Assembly: GCA_002150815.3 (NCBI GenBank)
Contig: NDFF03000004.1
Span: forward strand, 227,807 to 291,806
Length of the DNA: 64,000 nucleotides
Source of the DNA: Grammothele lineata
Taxonomy: Eukaryota; Basidiomycota; Agaricomycetes; Polyporales; Polyporaceae
Reading direction: 5' to 3'
Part shown: in pieces, positions 34,374 through 45,080 of the stretch
How positions within the stretch are numbered: the first letter of the stretch is position 1
Layout: the number at the start of each line of letters is the position of its first letter
The notes under the pieces: model-generated
The model's input: the letters and a program-made list of their open reading frames with translations, nothing else
What the model was told of the DNA's origin: nothing
Databases searched by the model: none
Made by a program: the position numbers and the translations under genes

Positions 34374-34676
34374 TTTCTCTGCGCGCTGTGGAGGTGGGTT
34401 GGGAGGATGGGAGGGCGGGAGGTGGGGTGTTGCCTGTACCAATATGTACTTGCATAGATTGTACGATCAGTCGCATCCTTACAACTTACTGGTGTCGTTA
34501 TGAGCTGTGTGCACCATGAGAGCATTCGCGTCGAGCAGCTTGACGTCCCACAAGGCAGCGTGCCACGGAAAGTGATTTGCAGCATCTAAGTATTGCATGG
34601 GATATCGAAGTTACACGCATTGCGATCTACACAATGCTCTAAAGGGTATCCCGAACCGAACGCAAAGTCCACATCT
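34374..34676. other. Convergent spacer between PPxY gene and kinase gene
   Basis: 303 bp, expected to hold the two 3' UTRs. No gene seen. Confidence 0.5.
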
Positions 34677-35948
34677 CTAACTGACCAGAATCCTAGTAAT
34701 CCGCGAGACGAACGACTTCGCCTTGAACACGGCCTTTTCCCTCTTCGACTCTCGCTCCACCGAATGTCCTCCACTCCCACTACTCCCCCCAGGCGTCGGG
34801 AGCGACCCGCTCTCCTTTCCCGACGAGCCAAACGACAGGTCGGGCGGCGCGCAACGCATCAAGCAAGGCGGGGGCGCCTCGAGCGACGGACCGTCGCCCA
34901 AGTCGACCGCCCCAATGGCAGCCTCCAAGTTCTCCATCGCACGCACCTCCCCGAAGCGCGGCGCGTCCGGCGCGAGCCCAGCCCACGCGGCCTCGTACGC
35001 GTCGCTCCAGCGCGGGGCGTCGAGCGCGAAGAGCGACGGGAGCGCGGCGAACTCGGCGCGCGCGTCGGCGGCGGAGATGCGGATGCCGGGGTTGTACGCG
35101 AGCATGCGCTTGAGGAGGAAGATGAGGGAGGGGTGGATGGGGAGCATGTTCTGCAGGAAGCGGGGGTCGGAGGCGAAGGCGTGGAAGGACCCGGAGGCGC
35201 GCTGAGCGCGCGCCCAGGGCATGCGCCCGGTGAGGAGGTTGAGGAAGATGATGCCGAGTGCCCAGACGTCGCTCGCGGCGCCGTTGGCGATCGTGGGCAC
35301 GGCCTCTGTGTATGCGGACACACATTCTGTGGGGGACATGTTAGTGAATTTGTTTAGGGAGGAGAACGGAGAGGACTGACCTGGAGGCATAAAGGCCCGG
35401 GTCCCGCATCGCCGACGGTAGCGTGTTTCGTCGCTGGCGAGGCCAAAGTCCGCGAGGTACACTTGCATTGTATCAGCGTCAAAGAGGATGTTCGACGGCT
35501 TCAGGTCGCGATGGTAGATGCCCTTTTCGTGCAAATGCACTACGGCGTCGAGCAATCCAAGGAAGATGGTGCGTATCGTTTGCTCGTCGATACGAGTACC
35601 CTGAGCGTCGATAAACCTTTCAAGGTCGCCGCCCGAGGAAAGGTCCATGACGAAGACGAAGAAGTCGGGAACATTGAAGGCGTCATGGAGAGTGATGACG
35701 TTGGCGTGGTTGGAGGCCCGGTGGTGGAGGGCCGCCTCGCGCCTAAGGACCCTGAGGAAGGGTACACCGCGGCCTACCTCCGATACTATCTTGACGGCTC
35801 GGAGGCGTTTTTCATGGTTGGGTGCGAGCAGATCCACGGCCTTGTAGACGACACCGAAAGTGCCTGAGCCGAGTTGACAAAGGAGTTCGTAGCGTCCATC
35901 AAGGACGGCGCCAGTCAGGTTGGGGACGGTCGCAGAGGCTTTAGGCAT
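34677..35948 (-). CDS. Serine/threonine protein kinase
   Basis: Start at 35948 (MPKASATVPNLTGAVLDG) rather than the upstream in-frame ATG at 36149, because the kinase domain begins directly after it. Kinase motifs in order: glycine loop GSGTFGVVYKA, VAIK-type lysine in RAVKIV, HRDLKPSNILF, DFG in YLADFGLAS, and PPE in place of APE (joined over an intron). The P+1 loop and GASDVWALGIIFLNLLTGRMPW follow. The C-tail is Ser/Gly-rich and ends SRITRILVS. One intron at 35327-35380, 54 bp, in frame and without a stop. In outline it resembles the fungal Ran1/Ksp1-like kinases (meiosis and nutrient control), but I am not sure of the subfamily. Confidence 0.85.
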   Translation of the reverse strand: MPKASATVPNLTGAVLDGRYELLCQLGSGTFGVVYKAVDLLAPNHEKRLRAVKIVSEVGRGVPFLRVLRREAALHHRASNHANVITLHDAFNVPDFFVFVMDLSSGGDLERFIDAQGTRIDEQTIRTIFLGLLDAVVHLHEKGIYHRDLKPSNILFDADTMQVYLADFGLASDETRYRRRCGTRAFMPPGQSSPFSSLNKFTNMSPTECVSAYTEAVPTIANGAASDVWALGIIFLNLLTGRMPWARAQRASGSFHAFASDPRFLQNMLPIHPSLIFLLKRMLAYNPGIRISAADARAEFAALPSLFALDAPRWSDAYEAAWAGLAPDAPRFGEVRAMENLEAAIGAVDLGDGPSLEAPPPCLMRCAPPDLSFGSSGKESGSLPTPGGSSGSGGHSVERESKREKAVFKAKSFVSRITRILVS

Positions 35949-36673
35949 GTGAGGTGAGGGAGGGTGCGAAAAGTAGTCGAGGTGCGCGTGGAAACGAGGA
36001 GAGGTATGAGAGAGGAGATGAGGTCCTGTGTAAAGAGAGCGGCCTTTTAGCACTTCGAGCAGCGTATCCGACCTCCTCAACGGAGGATAACATCCGCCAG
36101 GAGAGGATCTCCTATGAAGACTCGAGTCGTCTTCCGAGGTGACCCTCACTTATATCCGAGCCCCCTTTTGATTCGCCAGGCTTTTCAGGGTGTACCACCT
36201 CGAATCCGGGCTGATACACCAGTGTCTGTGAACTTGCAGGACTTGGTGTCGACTTTCAGAACCATATCTCGACCTTTTCATTTCAGACTGACAAAACCTT
36301 TTCATCAGCCACGCAGTTCGGATTAAAATATGGTTATATTTTAGACTAGTTCACTATAAGACACCTTAAGGGACTGTCATTGTGTATTGAACGGATAGGG
36401 CACTCACCCCTGTCGTCGAATGGGCGTTCTCCTGTACCCCTCAGGCCATTGAATCGCCGTCGAAAGCCGGCCGGAGTATGATTGCAGAGGTAGGGAAGAC
36501 ATTACGGTCTATCGCAGCCAGTGCGCGACGAAACAACTTCAAGAAAATCATGAAGGTTGTTGATTTGACGGTGGTGGAGAACGGCAAGTCATGCTCGACA
36601 AGCGCCCGCATCCCGACTCCTCCGCGAGCACGCGGCCAACGCTGGACTGCACCTCTTCCCCAACCCCCCACTC

Positions 36674-37134
36674 ATGCTCTCCCCATCATCACTACGCACG
36701 CTCCAACGGCGGGCGTGCTCTGCCCGCCTTGCGCCCAGGCGTTACGCATCCCACGGGCACGGTCCCCACTACAACGAGCCTACTGGCTACCTGTTCGCGG
36801 AGAAGGTGCGAGGCGTTGTGTTCGTTTAGGTCTCCGGATGCCCATGCTCACGCTATCGCGTCCACCATCCTCTTGTGCATGCGTGCGTTGTCCAGCCTCT
36901 CCCTGCAGGTCAGAAGCGCAAGAGGGAGTCCTGGGAGACTGTGTGGTACATCGGCATGTACGGCTCGATGGGTGTGGCCGCGGTCCTGCTGTACTACAAG
37001 CCCGACACCAGGTGAGCGACTTCCAGTAACTTCTCAAGATCTCTATCTGAATAATGCATGCCAGCATACAAGCCTGGGCTCTCCAGGAAGCGAAGACTCG
37101 CATGGAGGCGCGTGGCGAGAAGTCCGAGGCATAG
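36674..37134 (+). CDS. NADH:ubiquinone oxidoreductase subunit NDUFB11 (ESSS)
   Basis: Accessory subunit of the membrane arm of mitochondrial complex I. Three exons: 36674-36805, 36896-37011 and 37065-37134, all joining in frame to give 105 residues. The N-terminus is Arg/Ser/Leu-rich (MLSPSSLRTLQRRACSARL), as in a mitochondrial presequence. Then GHGPHYNEPTGYLFAEK, PLPAGQKRKRESWETVWYIG and one membrane helix (IGMYGSMGVAAVLLYY), then YKPDTSIQAWALQEAKTRM. Length and order fit fungal NDUFB11 homologues. The acceptor at 36895 was preferred over 36908 because only it keeps PLPAGQKR in frame. Confidence 0.85.
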
Positions 37135-38187
37135 AAGGACATGGAGCGGAAAGAGTCGGGATGGATCTGGCACGGGAGGCTGACGTGAGGCCCTACGAAT
37201 TCTCCATTCGCTCAGGTTCAGTCACTCGTTATGTTGTCTCCATACACCGTATACACCCCTCTAGAGCTGCAAACAAGAGTATTTGAAGCCCGACGTCGCT
37301 GGACTCACGTCATACGCCAGACACGACACTCTGAACTTCCGGCTTGCCAACTACAACACCCCTAACCTTTGGAGGTGCACCATGTTCAAGTTGTGGCCGT
37401 ATAGAAGTGCTAGTCAACGATTACCGCCAGCCCTATACAGCCGTCAGGGGACATCTCTCATACACAACCAGCGCGGAGTCCGCGGGCCCCTATTGAACGT
37501 CGACCCCTCCTCTCGCTCCTCTGCACTACCCCTCTTAACCCCTACTCACCCTTTCGAGATCTCCTGCCATCAGCCTATGCAGCCCCTTGAGTATGCCTAC
37601 CGGTGGACAATGCGCCGGTCGCCCCGACTAGGGGCTCATGTCGTGGATATGTCGCCCTGTGTGCGGAGGTAGTGCGCTGGCCGCGGCTGTCGTTGAAGCC
37701 GAGAACGCATCCCTTGTTACTGGCTGACGTTGGTTCGAGGTAACGTTAGTTGACATGGTGTCGCCGAGGCGCATCCCTACGAACGAACGACACCCGAAAC
37801 TGGCTTGGCCGTACGACGCGCTCGCCCGGGCCGGGTCACACAATAGGACGACCAATAGACGGGTGATATGATTCAAACAGGAGTGTGGCTTACAGATACA
37901 AGCGTATGATAGCTCGATGATAGAGGGAAGGAGGGACTGAGAAAACAGCACCAGCGCGGCAGGCAGGGGGCGAGGGGGCGAAGGCAGGGAATGTCGATGA
38001 TAACACAGAAAAACGAACATGGAAACGGATGGGCGGGCGGTGGAGGAGAGAGATGATGATATTAGGCAGGGGTCGGTCGGTTGAGCGGCAGCAGGTGGAT
38101 GGAATGAAACGGGTTCTGTCAGACTGTCCGGGTCAACATCGAACGTTGAACATCACGTTGCAGCAGCGTATACGCGTCCGTGCGCGC
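37135..38187. other. Convergent spacer, no supported gene
   Basis: About 1 kb between the NDUFB11 stop and the NOT2 stop. The part just before 38188 should be the NOT2 3' UTR. Open frames (37283-37672 plus, 37628-38020 minus) have no recognisable features. Confidence 0.45.
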
Positions 38188-40248
38188 TCACATCGCGCCC
38201 ATCGCAATGCCCTGGAAGGCCTGGCCTACGCGCGAAGGGGGCTGCGTCGCGGCATGGCTTTGCGGCGCCGCGGTGCCCATCTGGCTCTGCGCGAATACTG
38301 GGTGGTTCTTCTCCTCGAGGTCGGCGTAGAGCACGGTGAGCTCCTTCTGGCCCTTCTCCCACACCTCGGGATCCCAGAACGCGTACCGGCCCTGCTCGCC
38401 CCCGGGCACCTTTTGCGACGGCTGCGTGTTGTTCTCCTTGGTGATCCAGATCCGCAGCTCCTTGTGGTATCTCCAATTGCGGTTGAACCTGAGAAGGAGA
38501 GTGGGAGACCGCGTGAGCACATCGCGTGACTGACTATATGCGCGGGAGGACGTACAGTTCTTGGGCAGCGATCTCCTGGAGCGCGTCTCTTGGAGAGGCG
38601 TAGAACATGAAGAACAGGGTCTCATCGCTGAACGCGGCTACCTTATTGGGTCCGGGAGGAGGCGGTTGCACGTTATAACACGCGGGTAGGTGAAAATCAG
38701 GCTCTACCGTATGTGCCGCGGACGAGTCCGCCCACGGGGTAATAAACGTCGAGTATAGGCTCCTAATACGTGCGGACGCATTAAGCGCCACGTCGAGACA
38801 CGACAAAGGGGATGACGTACCCTGGATTCTGCATGTCCAGCCCCATCGTCCCAAGATCCGTCCCTATTGCCAGTAGGCTCTGGTCCGGGTCTGCGCTCTT
38901 GATCATCGCTAAAAGCCCAAGAAGACCCCATCGGTCCGCCGGCGACATGAGGACTTGCTGCGCGGGTGTTTGTGGAACGGCGTTTGCGTGGGCCGGTCCT
39001 TGCGATGGGTGATGCGGCGTGTCACCCGCGACGGTGCCGTTTGCGACGTATGGCGTTTGAGCTGCAGGGGTAGGTTGTTGTGGGAATGATGAAGGTGGAG
39101 GGACTCCAGGCGGGGCATTCAGGTGCTGAGAGGGCTGCTGTGGCCCTTGCGGCGGCTGCCCCGGTGTCTGCGCTTGTGTGTGGTTTTGCTGGCCGTTAGG
39201 GAAGGCCTGGCCCTGCGGTGCGGACGGATTGACGATCGAGGAATTCCATGCGGCCGCTGCACTCGCGTGGTTGTTCTTCATGCTTATATTCTGCGCTCCA
39301 TATAAGACCCCCGCCGATCCCAGCGCCGTCGCCAAGGAGGGAATGAAAACTCACCCGCGGCTTGTCTGCGTCCAACTGGAAGCCTGGATGCACATTCCTC
39401 GCCTGCCCTCCCAAGTTCAACAGCCCCGGTTGTTGCTGAGCCCCTCCTGTTAGCGATCCGAGCAGGCTCTGCTGATGTTGGCGATCGCCGTGCTGGAAGC
39501 CGTTGAGCCCGGGCGGGTGGCCGTCTGTCGGTGTCTGCTGCGACGCTTGCGCCTGTTGCTGTGCCGTCTGCGTCTGCCCGCCTAGTGCCGGGAAGTCCTC
39601 CGGGGTCAACGTCGGCTGGTTCCCTCCCAGACCCGCGCCCGCCTGCCCGCCGCTCCCGCCCGCACCCGTCCCCGCCTGGGTCGCGTAGCTCGTCGTGTTT
39701 GCGTTCGCCGCCGCGGGCGTACTGCTCGCTGGGGCCGCCCCGAGCGCGGGAAAGTCGTTCGGGTCGAGTCCGACTTCGCTCTGGGAGGACACGGAAGGGG
39801 CGAGGCTGCCCGCTGCCGCGCCCTGCGCCAGGTGCGGGGGTAGGTTTGAACTGGCGCCCGAGCCTTGGGTCTGCTGCTGGTGTGCGGGATGCGAGAGGGC
39901 GGCCTGGGCGGGCAGCGCGGTCTGCGCCTGCGCCTGCTGCTGCTGGAGCGTGCCGGCGGAGAAGGGGAAGGCGTTCTGCCCGCGTGGCTGTTGTTGCTGC
40001 TGCTGCTGTTGCTGCTGGAGGAAGTTGGGCGACGGCTGGGGCGCGAGGCTCCGCTGGTTCGGGAGGCCGGGGTAGGCCTGCATCACGTTCCGCTGGGGCA
40101 TGCCGTAGCCTGGATAGGGCCCGCGGTAGGGCCCGCCGAGCGCAGGGTTGGGGCCGAGGCTTGGAGGTCGCTGGGGGGGCTGACCTGCACGCGATGTGAA
40201 CACACCGAGCGGCTCTCCGGAGCGTGTGCGATTACCTGGTCGATGCAT
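38188..40248 (-). CDS. NOT2: CCR4-NOT complex subunit NOT2
   Basis: Scaffold subunit of the CCR4-NOT deadenylase and transcription complex, nucleus and cytoplasm. Start at 40248 (MHRPGNRTRSGEP). The N-terminal half is Gln/Pro/Gly-rich, with a run of ten Gln, and contains two DFPALG blocks (LDPNDFPALGAAP and LTPEDFPALGGQ), a hallmark of NOT2. After an intron near 39300 comes another low-complexity stretch, then LMSPADRWGLLGLLAMIKSA and the conserved NOT-box: TVEPDFHLPACYNVQPPPP, ETLFFMFYASPRDALQEIAA, NRNWRYHKELRIWITKE and YAFWDPEVWEKGQKEL. About five exons; the stop at 38188 follows AFQGIAMGAM. Divergent from RPC17. Confidence 0.93.
39985..40020 (-). repeat. Poly-glutamine (CAG/CAA) run in NOT2
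   Basis: Trinucleotide repeat encoding ten consecutive Gln in the N-terminal low-complexity half of NOT2. Mixed CAG and CAA codons on the coding strand should limit slippage. Confidence 0.75.
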
Positions 40249-40497
40249 CTTTTCGGTGGGGGGAGAGAGCGAGAGGCGACCAGAGAAGAGGCGTGGAGGA
40301 CGAGAAAGGGGCTTTGCTCGCTGTGTCCGATGGTGGTGGCGGGGTGGAAAGCTGGAACGGACAGCGAGCGCCCGCATGCATGGCTTGACCCCGGACCTCG
40401 ACCTCCGCAAAATTCCCAAAACTCCCTCCCGCGGCGCCGACCGCCCTCTGTATTCATAGTCGTCGCTGTATGCTGCTGAGCTCACGCTGAGCCCGCG
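40249..40497. promoter_or_regulatory. Bidirectional promoter of NOT2 and RPC17
   Basis: Only 249 bp separate the two start codons, so both 5' UTRs and core promoters must share this stretch. No TATA box is evident; it is GC-rich, as for housekeeping genes. Confidence 0.6.
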
Positions 40498-41295
40498 ATG
40501 GAGGTCCGTGCAATTTTTTGCGTGGGCAAGACGCGGCCTCTGACCGCCCGATAGGTCCTCAATCAACGCGCGGCGCTGCTGTCCAACTACGAGGTCCTCA
40601 CGCTCCTCCGCGAGCTCGAGAGCGACCATCTCGCCCGCACCAAGACCGCCCTTCGCATCAAAAAGGAGGAGGAGGCAGCCGGGAACGCCCCCAAGCACCC
40701 GACACAGCCGGACGAGGTCTCCGAGAACCTCAGGACGGTCGAGGTCGAGGTGCGTCAGTGCCGCCCGTAGCGTGCGTGAGGTCGGAGGCCAACTCATCAC
40801 AGATGTGATCGTAGGCCATTCAGTATCTCTCTGCAGACTACCAGCCCACCGCCGCGCAGAGCCCGGAGGGCATCACCCAGCTCACACGGAGCCTCGGGCA
40901 GTGGGACCTCACGAAGGCTGAGAAGCTCCAGATTGTTAATCTGGCCCCTACAGAGCCCGTCGAGCTCTACGTGGTATGTGCCGCGCTTGTCTGAAACGTA
41001 TGTCTGTTGACGCTCAGACGCATCGTAGATCGTGGAAGAGCTTGAAGACCGCTTGGGCGACAAAATGGAAGATATCTTGGACGTCGTCAAAGAATCTCTG
41101 CGCGAGCAGGCTGCGAATAGCACTGTGAACGGCAATACCGCTGCGAACGACATGCAGGCAGAGCCGGTCGTCTTCTCCGAGTATCAGCAAGAGTACGGGG
41201 TGGACCAGTGGGACTACGATGCCAACGAGATCGTATTCGACGATCACGGAGAGGGTGTTGGAATCGAGGGTGATCTAGACGTTGACGATGATTGA
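40498..41295 (+). CDS. RPC17: RNA polymerase III subunit RPC17 / RPC9 (CRCP family)
   Basis: Stalk subunit of RNA polymerase III that pairs with RPC25 and contacts Brf1. The first exon encodes only Met-Glu (40498-40503); a 51-bp intron (40504-40554) follows, and the joined start MEVLNQRAALLSNYEVLTLL matches the family, which fixes the start. Later exons give LRTVEVE/AIQYLSADYQPTAAQ, LTKAEKLQIVNLAPTEPVEL and IVEELEDRLGDKMEDILD, the HRDC-like helical core. The C-tail is acidic and about 60 residues long (ends DLDVDDD), longer than in animals. Four introns in all counting the first; stop 41293-41295. Confidence 0.9.
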
Positions 41296-41703
41296 GGCAT
41301 ACACTCCATGGTCGTTGTGTTTTACGCCATCTTCTTTGTCGTTGACCACAATGCAATGCGGTACGCGATACAAACACGGATCTTGCGCCGACCTCACGCC
41401 GAAAATATGACCAGCCCACGGATGGGTTGGAAATGATGGTATTAGTTGTTTGCTTCATGTATTGGTAGCTACTGCACAACATAGTAACCAATGAGGCAGA
41501 GAGCTAGTCGTAAATTAACTACTTCAGACGGCCAAAGGTCCGACTGCTACAACTTCGCACTATGTTCAACGTTCGAAAAGAATGACACAAGAAAGGAATG
41601 ACGATGTTACACGAAACCACCGGAACGGGATGATGAGGGGTAGGGGAGGGGGGGAGAGACGAGAGTAAACCCGGGATGTATCGCGGTCCGAGGATGGAGG
41701 GAG
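41296..41703. other. Convergent spacer
   Basis: About 400 bp, expected 3' UTRs of RPC17 and the large Ser/Pro-rich protein. Nothing else seen. Confidence 0.5.
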
Positions 41704-44309
41704 TCAACCGCGCGGAACGAAGATGGCGACTAGGACAATGAATGGGATGTAGGTGAGCAACGACACGGCTGACATGACCCGGCACCGCGTCCTCCACGAT
41801 CGGGCATCTATGACACGGCCTCAGGATAATCCACCGCAAGACACAAGACCGCACTCACCATGCTCGACCTGGGGATCGTCCAGCGTCACCGCCTTTTCCG
41901 TATCCGTCCCGCCCACACTCCGCGTTTGCGGGATCCGCCAGAAGCTCGCGAGCCACCAGAGCGGAAACAGGACGAACCCGACAAAGAACATCCACGCGTG
42001 CACGGGCGAGCCCGTCTCCTCCGCGGACGCACGGCGCAGCGTCCACGGCGTCGGCTGGACGCGCGGGGGCTTGCGCGGGTCGCGCATGTAGTACCCGCCC
42101 GAGCGCACGCTCACTGAAGGGGCGTGCGGCGCGACGAGCGCGCTGAGCGGGAAGGAGATCTCGGACATGCTCCGCCGGCGATCCGCTTCGCGGTGGGAGT
42201 GGTGGTGGTGGTGGTGGCCAACGCCGGTCGAGTCGGGGTGCGCGGCGGAGCGGGTCGAGGTCGTCTTGGATGTTGCGCGGTGCAGGCCGGGGAGGCCGGC
42301 GGGTATGCTGGTGCGGCTCGGCCACGAGTCGGTTGGACGCCGTGAAACGGAGCCGGGGCGGGAGTTGGGGGAGGGGCTTCCGCCAGGAGAAGATGTGGTG
42401 GTGGAGAGGCGGGCACGCTTGCGGCCGTTGAACGAGGACGGGGCCCTGGATACTTCAGAGACGTGGTGAGAGCCTGGGCACCGCAACGGAACAGATGCTC
42501 AGCACCGGAAGCGGATGTGGTCGATAGGTGACGGCACTTACGGCGACCTTCCGTGGGGATCACGAACGTAGCGTGTTGCGCCCGCTGGTCAGGAGGCGTA
42601 ATATCCACCTCCTCCGCTTTTCTCTTCCCTTTGTTGTTCACCGGCGTCTCCAATCCCGACTTCTCAGATACGGAACGCAGGCCAGGCTCGCTCGCCGTGC
42701 GGGGCGTGCGAGGGACACGTTGCGGCGTAACAGTGGCGGGATTGTCAATGATCGGAAACGCAGCTGAGGAGGGACCCGCTCCTCCTCCATTTTGCTTCGA
42801 ACCAGACGTGGACGCGACGGGGGCAGATGTGCTCGATTGGCGGCTGAGTTGCGAGGCGCGTTTCGAGCGTGTCCGACTGGGAGTGCCCATGTGCGATGCC
42901 GTACCCGAGCCCCGCGTGCCGCTGGATCTTCTTGTCAGCGTGTCGTGCGCATTTTGGATTTCTGCCATCCAGGTTTTCTCTGCTGGCTCGGGGGGGATGG
43001 TATATGGGGGTGAACGCGATAAGTTATCGGGAACGTCGTCGTTGGGAGCCGCCGCTGATGGAGCGATTTCGAGAGGGGGTAAGAGAGGAGATCGAAAAGC
43101 CACGTTCCGCGGGCAAGGCTCACCGTCTAAGTGTGTTGGCGACGGAGGGGAGGATGAGGAGGGGGGTATAGGGCGGGGAGGAGAACAAGGCCTCTCGCTC
43201 GATCCCTCGGCGGGCGCGCGCAAACAACGAGGCTCGGCAATGGCCGCTGGTAACCCGTCACCGTCGCCGCCATCCAGGCACGCTGCACCCGGGCGCCTCT
43301 GGCCCTCACCTCCGTCTTCCGATCTACTACGACTAACTACATCACCGTCCGCGGGGGCTGCAGACGGACGGCGGACGGCGCGGTGTGCAGACCGCGAGCG
43401 GCTCTTGCGTCGTTTCACCCGTCTGGGGAACGTGTTTCCGCGCGCCGGCACATCATCGCTCGAGTATGCTGTCGGAAGCACCGGCATGGACGTGTAAACA
43501 GGCTCCGCGTGAGACGAAGGCGAGTTGAAAAGGGAATGGATCGGCGATAGAACCACAGGAGGCGGGCTGTCCCGACCAAACGTTACTGCAATAGATTTGT
43601 GCGATATGGAGGAGACGTTGGAGAGCGAGCTGGTGAGCACCGACAGCACCGACACGTCCCCGCGGCTGTCGCTGTCCGTCGGGCGGGAGTGGGAGTGGTC
43701 AACTGACGCGGAGGACGCGAGGTTGGAGATGGTGTAGCTTTCCCCGACGTTGTTCATGGAAGAGCTGCGAAGCGCGGCCGAGTCCACGCTGGCCACCCGG
43801 GAGCTCCGCGCCGATGCGGGCGGGGGGCTGCCGTAAGGGGAGCGGGCGGTGCGCGCGCGCTGCCTGCCGAACGTCGACCACGGCGAGGTGGTGGCGGACT
43901 GCTGGGAAACTCGCGCAGCACGCTGCTTGGCTTTCCATGCGGACGGCCCCGGGCTCGTGGTGATGGGCGTAGAGAACTTGGTGTTCTCCTTCTCGGATCC
44001 CTCGCGCCCGTGCTGTCCCGAGGGCGGCGAGTCCTTGGAGCTAAGACCGAATGAGCGCAAGCCGGAGCGGGTGCGCGCGCGAGGGGGCTTGAGGGCGCCA
44101 GGCGGCGTAGTATTCCTCTCCAATGACCCTAGCAATGCTGGTAGGTCTTCTATAATCCGCCTGTCGACTAAGAGGGGTTCAGACCGAGACGGCGAAAGCG
44201 CGGGGGGCTCTGGTGGTAGATTTGGTGGAGGAGAGGCAGACTCAGGCAGCTGGGTGTTGCTGGGTTGGCTAAGGGTGCGCATGCGCAGTCGCGAGAGAAT
44301 AGATGGCAT
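41704..44309 (-). CDS. Large Ser/Pro-rich protein with C-terminal membrane hairpin (unknown function)
   Basis: I do not recognise the family with certainty. Three exons: a first exon from 44309 to about 42541, a second to about 41869, and a short last exon ending 41704. About 800 residues, mostly disordered and rich in Ser, Pro, Arg and Thr, with many basic patches (RRVKRRKSRSRSAHRAVRR) and a His run (HHHHHH) near residue 660. The C-terminus has two membrane segments: AWMFFVGFVLFPLWWLASFW, then after an intron VSLLTYIPFIVLVAIFV. This tail-hairpin layout suggests anchoring in ER, endosome or plasma membrane with a long cytosolic part. Short conserved blocks near the end (TPWTLRRASAEETGSPVHA) look more constrained than the rest. 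Confidence 0.7.
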
Positions 44310-45080
44310 GGTCTACGCAGCCCACATTATTGCACCTCTCATCGAGCATGCAGAGACCACACACCCTGTAACGGCGTCCAGATATCAAAGGTCGTGAATG
44401 TCGTGGCCGTAGGTTAAACGGCCTAGTAAACCTGTTTTAGAGATGACACAGGTGCGTTCACAAATGATAGTTCGCAATCACGGATATCTCGACGAGGACT
44501 TACCTGCGCAACTTCGGGGCGAAGTCGTAAACGTCGTGAAGGTCGTCCAAAGGGCTCGCGATAACCCTGGGAGGCGCTCTTATACCTCCACACGGGACGG
44601 CATGTCATCAGACGCAGGACGGTTCTGACTGCCCCGGACACGGTCCTGGCGCGCCCCTCTCGCGCAGGAGGAGTCCATATCGGGGTGGGAAGATTCTCCG
44701 GGGGATTCTTTCTTCGAGTCTTCCAACCGCGATTAAGACAATTGGCACCTGGAATCACCTCGTTTGAGCGCACCGGATGGCGAGATGGTGATAGTCCCGG
44801 TTCAGGAATTCCAGCAGCCTCTGCATTCCGACGAACGTACCTCCTCTTCCCAAATCCGACTGTTGCGAGCCCAGACGTCTGACCGGCCACGCGATGACGC
44901 AATGCCTGCGGACCTTCCGGGCCGGGAGACTAAGTGACGCCGCGTTACTGCGCAGTCACATCACCGCCCACCGCACGTCACGATCTCCGGACGCGCCGAG
45001 GGCAGCGCCGCCAACGTCCGAGTCGCTCACGTCCACGTCCACGTCGACGCTCCCCTTCGTCTCCGTCCCTCTCGCCCGCC
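44310..45080. promoter_or_regulatory. Divergent promoter region between Ser/Pro-rich protein and ENTH gene
   Basis: About 770 bp between divergent starts. CG-rich with no TATA box noted. An open frame at 44423-44902 (minus) has Arg-rich chance-like translation. Confidence 0.4.

Noticed and set aside
34593..35357. 254-aa open frame on the plus strand
   Set aside because: Antisense shadow of the GC-rich kinase exon; Arg/Glu-rich with no family feature.
42553..43497. 314-aa open frame on the plus strand
   Set aside because: Antisense to the Ser/Pro-rich protein exon, produced by its skewed composition.
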